Source: Nodosilinea sp. FACHB-131 (GTDB taxonomy: Bacteria; Cyanobacteriota; Cyanobacteriia; Phormidesmidales; Phormidesmidaceae). From it: a stretch of 64,000 nucleotides of DNA. The DNA lies in assembly GCF_014695395.1 (NCBI RefSeq), contig NZ_JACJOF010000010.1, positions 213,336 through 277,335 of the forward strand, written 5' to 3'. Positions 51,534 to 60,805 of this stretch are shown in pieces. Position 1 is the first letter of the stretch. Each line of letters opens with the position of its first letter. The notes below the pieces were generated by a model, which was not told the origin of the DNA, ran no database searches, and saw only the letters and a list, made by a program, of their open reading frames with translations. The translations under genes and the position numbers were made by a program.

Positions 51534-51989
51534 CTAACCAAAGTACCGCTGGTGTTCTTCTGAGGCGAGCCAGTAGGCGCCAGCGGGTTCGATTTGGGTG
51601 ACGATGGGCTTGGGGTAGTGGCCTGAGTCTTGCAGTTTGATTTTGGCCTGGCGGGCGGCTTTGCTCTGCTCGGGGGTGTGGTAAAAAATCACGGAGCGGT
51701 ATTGCTCACCGCGATCGCTCCCCTGGCGGTTGAGGCTGGTGGGGTCGTGGATGCGCCAAAAGGTGTTGAGCAGAGCGTCGTAGGAAATCTCGGCGGGGTT
51801 GAACTGCACCTGACAGACTTCGGCGTGGCCGGTAATGCGCGAGAGCACGTCGAGGTAGCAGGGGTTCTCGAAGTGGCCGCCCATGTAGCCGACGGAGGTA
51901 TCGATTACGCCGTCGAGTTTGCGAAAGGCGGCTTCTACCCCCCAGAAGCATCCGGCTCCAAAGGTAGCGAGTTCGCTAGTTTGAGTCAT
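51534..51989 (-). CDS. msrA: Peptide-methionine (S)-S-oxide reductase MsrA
   Basis: This ~151-residue MsrA reduces methionine-S-sulfoxide. Catalytic Cys14 is in FGAGCFWGVEAAF, followed by VGYMGGHFENPCYLDV, GHAEVCQVQFNPAEISYDAL and DRGEQYRSVIFYHTPEQ. Its end (ASEEHQRYFG) is short and lacks the C-terminal resolving-Cys tail of some MsrA proteins. Start ATG 51989; a longer in-frame ATG at 52007 adds six residues. It converges with the DUF4926 gene 17 nt away. Confidence 0.92.
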   Translation of the reverse strand: MTQTSELATFGAGCFWGVEAAFRKLDGVIDTSVGYMGGHFENPCYLDVLSRITGHAEVCQVQFNPAEISYDALLNTFWRIHDPTSLNRQGSDRGEQYRSVIFYHTPEQSKAARQAKIKLQDSGHYPKPIVTQIEPAGAYWLASEEHQRYFG

Positions 51990-52212
51990 AACTTCGGTAT
52001 AACGCATCCATCTGATTAACCGAATGCATCATGCAATTAATTTTATTTGGCGATCGCGACAACTTCCTGGCTGAGGCGATCGCCCATCTCATCTTCAGCA
52101 ACACTTAGGTTGCAGTTTCAAGTTCAAGTTGGGTGACGCGCTAGCAGAACTCAATACTTCTGTGCTTGTGTTGAGTAGCTCTCTCACCAACCTGAGCAAA
52201 TCTGCAAATGCA

Positions 52213-52944
52213 TCAAAAACTCTTTAAGCTTAAACCTGCTTTTACACAGTTGAACCAAGCATCCGCATCTTTATGTATACATCGGCTAACTACTTCTGGG
52301 AAAAATGTTAAGAGGCTAGATCTACTAAATCGTGACAGGGATTCCCAGTCTTTAGAAATCAGATAAGTTGCATTTCCATATACAGGCTTCTCCAAAAGGA
52401 CGACTTTAGTCTTATGAAATCGGAAGCAAATAAAGCCCTTGAAAGTATTTGCTCCCAGATAGACTTCACAAGGATTCAACTCGACGATCTTCTCTAGCCG
52501 AGAAAAATCGATTTCATCCAACTTAGACAACTGGCTATAGTATTTAACAAGATCCCCATAAATTTTTTCAAATGTACATCCTTCGAGCAGTTCCCAGTTC
52601 AGCTTAGATACGATGATACCGTCAAATAAATATCCCAGGCCAACAGATTGGGTTCTGGCAAGCTTTTTTCTTCTTTTTTCAATTATTTTAAGCCTTACCC
52701 TATAGGATTCTATCGAAATCTTATAATTTTCATGCAAGCTCTTGGGAATATCCAAAATCCTAAGCCATCCATATTCTCCATAATAGTTTTCTTTATTTTT
52801 GTCATACAGAGTAAGATATTTTATTCTTTCTTTCTCCACTTCTTCTTTTAGGTCTTCAACCTCTATTTCTACTCTTAAAACATCCCTTTCTTCGGATTCA
52901 ATGCTTGTCAATATATTTGATAATTGTTTCAATATTGAGATCAA
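52213..52944 (-). CDS. Coiled-coil protein B of the AT-rich module, unknown function
   Basis: This 243-residue protein starts with a long charged coiled coil (ERDVLRVEIEVEDLKEEVEK ...), about residues 15-110. A globular C-terminal region follows (GYLFDGIIVSKLNWELLEGC, SRLEKIVELNPCEVYLGANT, FKGFICFRFHKTKVVLLEKP). The last segment reads as a beta-hairpin and is weakly similar to one in the upstream gene's protein. AT-rich composition, with no HIP1 sites. Its start overlaps the stop of the upstream gene by 4 nt. No recognised domain. Confidence 0.7.
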   Translation of the reverse strand: MISILKQLSNILTSIESEERDVLRVEIEVEDLKEEVEKERIKYLTLYDKNKENYYGEYGWLRILDIPKSLHENYKISIESYRVRLKIIEKRRKKLARTQSVGLGYLFDGIIVSKLNWELLEGCTFEKIYGDLVKYYSQLSKLDEIDFSRLEKIVELNPCEVYLGANTFKGFICFRFHKTKVVLLEKPVYGNATYLISKDWESLSRFSRSSLLTFFPEVVSRCIHKDADAWFNCVKAGLSLKSF

Positions 52945-53684
52945 GGATTCAAAGATGTTTTCAAGTGTCGTCTTACACCGATTTTTTTGAACTGAAATTC
53001 ACTTTTTTCAAAGAAAATTGTTGTACCCTGCGTAATGAAAAAGCACCCGTAACGCTCTCTCGACTTCAGCCTGTCAACAAGTCTTACTAATTCCGGCAGG
53101 TTGAATAGGCGTATATTATTATTGCATAGATGTTCATTTTTAAATGATAGTCCACATAGTTTTTCATACAAAATTTCAAGTTCTGAATACCAATCGTAAT
53201 CAGACTCCTCCGCCTTTTTTTCTTGTCCTTCAAGGGCCTCCTCTAGTAAATTAATTTCTTGCTCCACTTCCTGTAAGAGATCCTCAACCCTTTTCTCGGA
53301 TTCAATAAGCTTTATTAGCCAGGTATATCTAAGCTCATTGGCCTTAGGGGAAAGGCTAGCTAAAAGTTTTTCACTGGCATACACGTTTCTCTTGAAGTCA
53401 CTAAATTCATGAGAATCTAAAAAGTCCGGATAATCCGGTAGGGACTCATAGAGTTTGAGTACATCCATGTTGATATTGTACTTTGCCAAATCCTCCATTC
53501 GTTTTAGAAGAGCTTGTTTTTCACTCTCAGATATATATATCAATCCCGCGATTGCATGATCTATTCTTCCTCTGATGGATACAAACTCAGGATGCGCTTT
53601 AATTATTGATTCAGTCATAACAATGATTTCAGAATCTTTATTTTTCAGCAGCAGTAGCCTTCCTTTATTGCCGGATACACCCAA
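52941..53684 (-). CDS. Coiled-coil protein A of the AT-rich module, unknown function
   Basis: This ~247-residue protein has an N-terminal part GNKGRLLLLKNKDSEIIVMT (beta-rich), a helical middle with a strongly charged coiled coil (KRVEDLLQEVEQEINLLEEA, residues ~130-160), and a C-terminal hairpin-like RYGCFFITQGTTIFFEKSEF. The start is uncertain. The first usable codon is TTG 53684, and a later ATG at about 53618 would lose the beta-rich start. No Shine-Dalgarno is visible at either. It follows the XRE gene by 26 nt and overlaps gene B by 4 nt (ATGA), so all three likely form one operon. AT-rich, lacking HIP1. No recognised domain. Confidence 0.68.
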   Translation of the reverse strand: MGVSGNKGRLLLLKNKDSEIIVMTESIIKAHPEFVSIRGRIDHAIAGLIYISESEKQALLKRMEDLAKYNINMDVLKLYESLPDYPDFLDSHEFSDFKRNVYASEKLLASLSPKANELRYTWLIKLIESEKRVEDLLQEVEQEINLLEEALEGQEKKAEESDYDWYSELEILYEKLCGLSFKNEHLCNNNIRLFNLPELVRLVDRLKSRERYGCFFITQGTTIFFEKSEFQFKKIGVRRHLKTSLNP

Positions 53685-53710
53685 TAATTCTATTTTTAGC
53701 TTAATGAAAA

Positions 53711-53929
53711 CTACTTGGTTGTAGCGATCGCTAACTCATCCAACGTACAGCTAAGAATCTCCAATAGCTTCTGAACCTGAGAAACCGTCATTTTGGGCGG
53801 ATTGTCGCTGGTTTCCCATACATAGACCGTTTTTTCGGTAATTCCTAGGGCATTTGCCACTTCGCGGCGGGTCAAACCTGCACGAGTACGCAAATCCATC
53901 AGCGTGGCTTGCTGACTTTGGCCAGACAT
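53711..53929 (-). CDS. XRE-family transcriptional regulator
   Basis: This 72-residue protein is a single HTH_3 domain: MDLRTRAGLTRREVANALGI, TEKTVYVWETSDNPPKMTVS, LLEILSCTLDELAIA. It has the standard helix-turn-helix of Cro/C1 type. It heads the AT-rich operon and probably autoregulates it. CGGTATAG repeats stand directly upstream of its start. Unlike the two downstream genes it is GC-typical and contains a GCGATCGC site near its 3' end. Confidence 0.88.
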   Translation of the reverse strand: MSGQSQQATLMDLRTRAGLTRREVANALGITEKTVYVWETSDNPPKMTVSQVQKLLEILSCTLDELAIATTK

Positions 53930-53930
53930 A

Positions 53931-53976
53931 CTATACTGCTCAGTAATTACCGTTCGGTATAGAAAGAACGGTATAG
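53931..53976 (-). promoter_or_regulatory. Operator-like repeats upstream of the XRE gene
   Basis: GTATAG occurs as CGGTATAG at 53955-53962 and at 53969-53976 (14 nt apart), and as its reverse complement CTATAC at 53931-53936, closest to the XRE start codon. ACCG/CGGT forms a short dyad at 53949-53958. Spacing and position suit autoregulation by a Cro-like dimer. This is inferred from pattern only. Confidence 0.5.
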
Positions 53977-54076
53977 TTTTCTAATCGCGTTGAAGTTTTC
54001 TTCAAGGCGACTCGATTTCACAGTGTCGCATTCTGCGATGGGTTTCGCACCCTTCGTGCAGTTTCTTGCGGCGAAA

Positions 54077-54106
54077 GCACCTAAGGTTTTGCAAAACCTT
54101 AGGTGC
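54077..54106. repeat. Perfect 30-nt palindrome
   Basis: GCACCTAAGGTTTTG (54077-54091) is followed directly by its exact reverse complement (54092-54106), with no spacer. It lies 37 nt upstream of the small-protein gene at 54143 and 148 nt from the divergent XRE gene start. It could be a cruciform, a transcription boundary or a recombination site. Confidence 0.85.
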
Positions 54107-54142
54107 TGGATCCCTTCCACATACACTTATTAGCCGATCGCC

Positions 54143-54391
54143 ATGTCAGAATTCATCCCCAACAGCGAAATCTATAGCCAGCCGCCCTCCAGCAACCCAC
54201 CCAGCGCAGAACCAGCCGACCCGCGCGAACCCGTGCGCGTCATGCTCATCGGCACCGCCACCAACATGGAACTCGTCATCGCCCATCTCCACAACATCGG
54301 CTTCGCCGAGCCCCGCGCCTGGAGCAAACCCCAGCTCGACCCCACCACCGGCCAACCCATGCGCATCCTCACCAAATGGATTCGCCGCTAG
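54143..54391 (+). CDS. Small conserved protein, paralogue of the one at 25324
   Basis: This 82-residue protein has a Ser/Pro-rich N-terminus, then PVRVMLIGTATNMELVIAHL, HNIGFAEPRAWSKPQLDP and a C-terminal MRILTKWIRR. Pattern matches the protein at 25324-25602 (V-R-x-L-x-G, H-x-x-G-(F/Y)-A-x-P-x-x-W-S-x-P, I-L-T-K). Function not recognised. The ATG at 54143 is preceded by the 30-nt palindrome and a short AT-rich stretch. Confidence 0.7.
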   Translation: MSEFIPNSEIYSQPPSSNPPSAEPADPREPVRVMLIGTATNMELVIAHLHNIGFAEPRAWSKPQLDPTTGQPMRILTKWIRR

Positions 54392-54404
54392 CGCTCTGGG
54401 CAAT

Positions 54405-56328
<1,924 letters not shown>

Positions 56329-56450
56329 AAAAGAGTGGGCAGGTAGTTGAGTAGGTGGGTAGGCGGGTAGTTGAGCCTGAAATAAGCAGACTTTAGCTGT
56401 GTCTTTCTCGCCTACACACCCACTCACTTACTCACCTACATCCACCTAGG
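56329..56450. repeat. Purine/pyrimidine inverted repeat between ilvC and DUF427 gene
   Basis: A G-rich arm (GGGCAGGTAGTTGAGTAGGT, GGGTAGGCGGG) from 56337 is followed after ~50 nt by a C-rich arm (CGCCTACACACCCACTCACT, TACTCACCTACATCCACC). It fits a bidirectional terminator position between convergent genes but carries no T-tract. Confidence 0.6.
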
Positions 56451-56733
56451 CTTCTACCTTCACCTTATTGCTATAGAACGCCACGTAGCCCTTGATGTTG
56501 CTCGCGGCGGGCTTGGGTTCGGCGTAGTACCAGGCGGCTCCAGAATTCACATTGTTGTCAACAACGATGTCGTAGTAGCTGGCGGTGCCTTTCCAAGGAC
56601 AGCCGGTGGTTTTGCTGATGGGCTTGAAGTAGTCCATATTTAGCGAGTCGGGGGGAAAGTATTGGTTGCCTTCGACAACTTCGCAGGCGTCGCTTTCAGC
56701 TAATACAACGCCATTCCAGGTAACTTTGGCCAT
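56446..56733 (-). CDS. DUF427 family protein
   Basis: This 95-residue small beta-barrel protein has VTWNGVVLAESDACEVVEGN, QYFPPDSLNMDYFKPISKTT (with PP) and CPWKGTASYYDI, the typical TxCPxKGxAxYY signature. Function unproven; the family occurs across bacteria. ATG 56733 chosen; the frame extends upstream without family resemblance. Convergent with ilvC. Confidence 0.9.
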   Translation of the reverse strand: MAKVTWNGVVLAESDACEVVEGNQYFPPDSLNMDYFKPISKTTGCPWKGTASYYDIVVDNNVNSGAAWYYAEPKPAASNIKGYVAFYSNKVKVEA

Positions 56734-56877
56734 GGGATACTCTCCAAATTTTCCTCTAAAACTATAACGAATCCCTTGGGGGTGGCGGAGGAGGAGATCC
56801 CCCTGCCACCAGAATAGGAAGTATTCAACAGGACCGAGAAACGCTACACGACTCGGCTCATCGTTCTTTTCGCAGCC

Positions 56878-58347
56878 ATGCTCGATCAATCGCAGACTCC
56901 TATTCTCTCGGCGCTGCAGGCGAGCAGTCAGCGACCCCACGCGGCGTTTTACGCGCCGGGGCACAAGCGGGGGCAGGGAGCATCTTCTCGACTGCGGGAA
57001 TTGCTCGGTACAGCGCTGGCGGCGGACCTGCCGGAACTGCCGGAGCTGGACAATTTGTTTGCTCCAGAAGGCGTGATTCTCGAAGCCCAGGAGCTGGCGG
57101 CCGAGGCTTTTAGAGCAGAGCAGACTTACTTTCTTGCCAATGGTTCGACCTGCGGCATTGAGGCGGCCATTCTTGCCGCCTGTGGCTCTGGCGACAAGAT
57201 TATCGTGCCACGCAACGCGCATCGCTCGGTGATTGCGGGGCTGGTGCTGTCGGGGGCGATGCCGGTTTTTGTGACTCCGGAATACAGTTCAGACTTGGGC
57301 TTGGTGCTGGGAGTGAAGGCCGAGGCGATCGCCGCTACCCTCAACCACCATCCCGATACCCGCGCGGTGCTGCTGGTGTCGCCCACCTACCACGGCATTT
57401 GCTCGGATGTAGGGGCGATCGCATCCCTCGCCCACCATCACAACATTCCCCTACTCATCGACGAAGCTCACGGGCCGCACTTTGCCTTTCACCCTGACCT
57501 ACCCACCCCGGCATTGGCGCTGGGCGCTGACCTGGTGGTGCAGTCCACCCACAAGGTGCTGGGGGCACTGAGCCAGGCAGCGATGCTGCATACCAGGGGC
57601 GATCGCATCGATCGCGATCGCCTGCAAGCGGCCCTACAGCTCACCCAATCTACCAGCCCCAATTCTCTGCTGCTGGCTTCCTTGGATGCGGCTCGTCACC
57701 AGATGGCGACGGAGGGCAAAGCACTTCTATCAAACACGCTTACTCTGGCGCAGCACATGCGACTGGAATTAGGCACGATTCCTGGTTTGCGGGTGATCGA
57801 CAAACCGGCAGTAACAGCATTCTCTAGCGCTAGCGAGTTGGACCTAACTCGGCTGACAGTAGATGTATCGGGCTTAGGATTAACGGGTTTAGAGGCCGAC
57901 GAAATTCTGCACGAAGAGCTGGGTGTCACCGTCGAACTGCCGGAGTTGCGGCACCTAACCTTGATTATTAGCCTCGGCAATACGCAAGAGGATGGGCAGC
58001 GGTGTATTGCCGGTTTTCGAGCGCTGGCCCAGAGCTGTGCTGATCAGCCTTCCACTGTCGCTGCCTGTGCTCAGTCGAACGTTCTAGAGAGTTCGGAGGC
58101 CTCGTTTACCCTGCCGCAGGTGTCGCCTCGCGAGGCGTTTTTTGCCCCTACAGAAATCGTCGGAGCTGAGACTGCCGTTGGCCGCATCAGTGCCGATACA
58201 ATTTCGGCCTATCCCCCAGGAATTCCTACCATTGTGGCGGGGGAAGTGATCGATGAGGGAGCGATCGCCCATCTCATCGCCATCAAACAACAGGGTGGCT
58301 ACGTGACCGGCGGCAATGCGCCAGAAGCGTTCCGGGTTCTGGCCTAA
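56878..58347 (+). CDS. Orn/Lys/Arg decarboxylase family PLP enzyme
   Basis: This 489-residue protein has the fold-type I Orn/Lys/Arg decarboxylase core: HAAFYAPGHKRGQGASSRLR, ELDNLFAPEGVILEAQELAA, FLANGSTCGIEAAILAACGS, LLIDEAHGPHFAFH (PLP Asp) and VQSTHKVLGALSQAAMLHTR with the Schiff-base Lys. A C-terminal region ends in PPGIPTIVAGEVIDEGAIAH. It lacks the receiver-like N-terminal wing domain of E. coli inducible enzymes. It may make cadaverine, putrescine or agmatine; substrate is not fixed. Divergent from the DUF427 gene, with 144 nt between them. Confidence 0.88.
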   Translation: MLDQSQTPILSALQASSQRPHAAFYAPGHKRGQGASSRLRELLGTALAADLPELPELDNLFAPEGVILEAQELAAEAFRAEQTYFLANGSTCGIEAAILAACGSGDKIIVPRNAHRSVIAGLVLSGAMPVFVTPEYSSDLGLVLGVKAEAIAATLNHHPDTRAVLLVSPTYHGICSDVGAIASLAHHHNIPLLIDEAHGPHFAFHPDLPTPALALGADLVVQSTHKVLGALSQAAMLHTRGDRIDRDRLQAALQLTQSTSPNSLLLASLDAARHQMATEGKALLSNTLTLAQHMRLELGTIPGLRVIDKPAVTAFSSASELDLTRLTVDVSGLGLTGLEADEILHEELGVTVELPELRHLTLIISLGNTQEDGQRCIAGFRALAQSCADQPSTVAACAQSNVLESSEASFTLPQVSPREAFFAPTEIVGAETAVGRISADTISAYPPGIPTIVAGEVIDEGAIAHLIAIKQQGGYVTGGNAPEAFRVLA

Positions 58348-58433
58348 AAGCACCAACAACCATCGCTCTCGACCGCTAGGTTAGGATGATTTGGGTTTTT
58401 GTTCGCTCTATTCCTTAACCGTTTCTTGCCCCC

Positions 58434-58676
58434 ATGGATGCTGTGTTTAGTTCCGTTGATCCTCAACTGGTGCTGCTGATTGCGGCGATCGCGGTCGTCG
58501 TTTTAGCTGCTCAGCTGTTTCTCAGAATTTTGAGCGTAGGACTTGTTCCCCTCATTGGTCTGATCGCGATCGTTGTGGCGCTGCAATATCTGTTTGGCAT
58601 TAGCCCTAGGCAGCTGTGGGTTGAGGTCAGCAATCTGCCCCAGATGGCGATAGAGTTCTTCAACAGCCTGGCTTAA
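58434..58676 (+). CDS. Small two-TM hydrophobic protein
   Basis: This 80-residue protein has two hydrophobic segments (LVLLIAAIAVVVLAAQLFLR and ILSVGLVPLIGLIAIVVALQ) and a short amphipathic C-terminus (PRQLWVEVSNLPQMAIEF). It has no recognised domain, but the composition and frame are clearly coding. It may be co-transcribed with the upstream decarboxylase (86-nt gap). Confidence 0.75.
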   Translation: MDAVFSSVDPQLVLLIAAIAVVVLAAQLFLRILSVGLVPLIGLIAIVVALQYLFGISPRQLWVEVSNLPQMAIEFFNSLA

Positions 58677-58690
58677 AGTCCAAAATTCAC

Positions 58691-58782
58691 TTAAGGCTAG
58701 ATTGGGGCAGCTGGCGATCGCTGATTGTGTCTTTTTAGACAACTAAAGCCCGATCTCAGCCCTTAAGGCTAGATTGGGACAG
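58691..58782. repeat. 20-nt direct repeat upstream of the LRR gene
   Basis: TTAAGGCTAGATTGGGGCAG (58691-58710) recurs with one change at 58763-58782, 72 nt apart. The second copy lies 29 nt before the LRR protein start. It could be a duplicated promoter or a recombination remnant. Confidence 0.65.
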
Positions 58783-58810
58783 TTTAGATCGCCTCTTTTA
58801 AGCTGTGCCG

Positions 58811-60718
58811 ATGCGTTTATTGCCGCTGTTGACCCCGGTTTTTTGGGTGGGGATAGTGCTGCCCGCCCTAGCCCAAGCCGAAACCGTTCACACCAGCTTT
58901 GCTGCCTGGTGCAACGACTACGACAACCTTGCTCCAGAGGCGCAGCACACGGTTGAGGCCATGCTTGCCTACACAATCACCGACAACTGTGCTGAAGCTG
59001 ATCAACAGCTGGCTAGCAGCACGACGCTCAGCCTGGAGTATGCCGATATCAGCGATCTGCGTCCGCTGACGTCACTCACCCATCTGGAACAGCTCTATCT
59101 CTACAACAACCAGATCACAGATATTCAACCCCTAGCCGGGATGACGCAGCTCACTGACCTAGGCCTCAGCGACAATCAAATTTCAGATATTAGCGCCCTG
59201 CGATCGCACCCCTCCCTGCAAGTTATCAACCTGGGCGGCAATCAAATCAGCGACATCAGTGAGCTGGCTGACTTGACCCAGCTCATTCAGCTCGATCTCT
59301 ACGCCAATCAAATTTCAGACCTGGCTCCCCTGGCGCAACTCACCCAGCTCACCCGCCTCAATTTACGAGATAACCAAACCATCCAGGATTTGCGCCCCTT
59401 GCAGGGGCTCAGCCAGCTCTCGACCCTGATTCTCAGCAACAACCAAATTGACGATCTCACCCCGCTCCAGTCCCTCACCAATCTCTACGAGCTAGATCTG
59501 AGCCGCAACCAAATCGGCAATCTCAGGCCGCTACAGGCCCTATCCCTGAGCGAGCTACATCTCAACTACAACCAAATTCAGGACGTGCAGCCTCTAGCTA
59601 CCCTGAGCGATCTACAAATCCTGACGCTTGATCACAACAACCTTGCTGATCTGACACCCCTGAGTGCGCTAGAAAATCTATTCTTACTTAGCCTGAGCGG
59701 CAATCAAATCAGCGAGCTGGCTCCGCTGGCCAACCTTCAGAATCTGCTGGATTTGGAGCTTGATGCCAACCAGATTACCGATATCTCGGCGGTGCGATCG
59801 CTCACCCGTCTCACCCGCCTTTCCCTAGAAAACCGCATCTGGGTCGACGATTACCGCCAGCCCCAGGGCGACAACTACGTCACCGACCTCACCCCCTTGC
59901 AACCGCTGACCGATCTGTCTGAGCTTTATCTAGACGGCAACGGGGTCAGCGATCTCAGCCCTTTGGCCAACAAACCCTACCTGTTTCAGCTTGGGCTGGG
60001 CCGCAACCCCATCAGCGATCTGGCCCCCCTGGCCAATCTACCCGTGGTCGATCTCGACATCGAGGCTACATTGGTTAGCGATCTTGGCCCTCTCACCACG
60101 CTTACGGATCTCACCCGTCTCCATGCTGGCTTTACGGACTTGAGCGATCTGCGTCGCCTGCCGGTTCTGCCCCAGCTCAGCACCTTGACCCTCCAGGGCA
60201 ATCAAATTCAAGATCTCAGCCCTCTAGCCCAGTTTCCCAATCTCTTTGAGTTAGATCTCAGCTTTAACCAAATTGAAGACCTCAGTCCCCTAGCTACGCT
60301 ATCGCAGCTAAGCTTCCTTTCCCTAAACAACAACCGAATCCGAGATCTCACGCCTTTGGCCAGTTTGGGCAACCTTCTTACCCTAGGGCTCTCCAGCAAC
60401 ACCATTGAGGATGTTAGCCCCCTAGCGTCCCTCATCTCCCTCGAAACGTTGACCCTTAGTTTTAACCCTCTCCAAGACATTGGCCCCCTCTCTGAGCTAA
60501 CCAGTCTAGACACGCTAATGCTGGTCCACACCGAGGTCCAAGATGTCAGCCCGCTCGCTTCACTGCTGAATCTAAAAGTGCTGCATCTAAACGAAACCCC
60601 CGTCACCGACCTGAGCCCGCTAGGCGCTCTACCGAATCTGATGCGCCTTACCCTCGGTGGTGTCTCGGTAACGGAGGCAGACTGCCCCGTGGTTCCCCAA
60701 AGCGCCTGTGAATTTTAG
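58811..60718 (+). CDS. Exported leucine-rich-repeat protein (internalin-like)
   Basis: This 635-residue protein has a signal peptide (MRLLPLLTPVFWVGIVLPAL, then AQA). A short Cys-containing cap (CNDYDNLAPEAQHTVEAML ... NC) is followed by about 25 LRR units of 21-22 residues with consensus ISDLxPLxxLTxLxxLxLxxN. Irregular units lie near residue 350 (an insert containing NRIWVDDYRQPQGDN). The C-terminal end carries two cysteines that may cap the solenoid. No transmembrane anchor or sorting signal seen; probably periplasmic or outer-surface, with protein-protein binding. The start is ATG 58811; a GTG 6 nt upstream is also possible. Confidence 0.88.
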   Translation: MRLLPLLTPVFWVGIVLPALAQAETVHTSFAAWCNDYDNLAPEAQHTVEAMLAYTITDNCAEADQQLASSTTLSLEYADISDLRPLTSLTHLEQLYLYNNQITDIQPLAGMTQLTDLGLSDNQISDISALRSHPSLQVINLGGNQISDISELADLTQLIQLDLYANQISDLAPLAQLTQLTRLNLRDNQTIQDLRPLQGLSQLSTLILSNNQIDDLTPLQSLTNLYELDLSRNQIGNLRPLQALSLSELHLNYNQIQDVQPLATLSDLQILTLDHNNLADLTPLSALENLFLLSLSGNQISELAPLANLQNLLDLELDANQITDISAVRSLTRLTRLSLENRIWVDDYRQPQGDNYVTDLTPLQPLTDLSELYLDGNGVSDLSPLANKPYLFQLGLGRNPISDLAPLANLPVVDLDIEATLVSDLGPLTTLTDLTRLHAGFTDLSDLRRLPVLPQLSTLTLQGNQIQDLSPLAQFPNLFELDLSFNQIEDLSPLATLSQLSFLSLNNNRIRDLTPLASLGNLLTLGLSSNTIEDVSPLASLISLETLTLSFNPLQDIGPLSELTSLDTLMLVHTEVQDVSPLASLLNLKVLHLNETPVTDLSPLGALPNLMRLTLGGVSVTEADCPVVPQSACEF

Positions 60719-60805
60719 GCAGAAGCAGCCCATCGAACACGTCCTATCTCAGGGCTAAACGGTGTAGGGGCAAATGGTTATTGGCCCGACGCAAAATTCC
60801 CACTC

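Noticed and set aside
52031..52108. 25-codon frame (MQLILFGDRD...) between msrA and the AT-rich module
   Set aside because: Short, contains HIP1-derived sequence and no Shine-Dalgarno; could be a fragment but nothing supports a gene.
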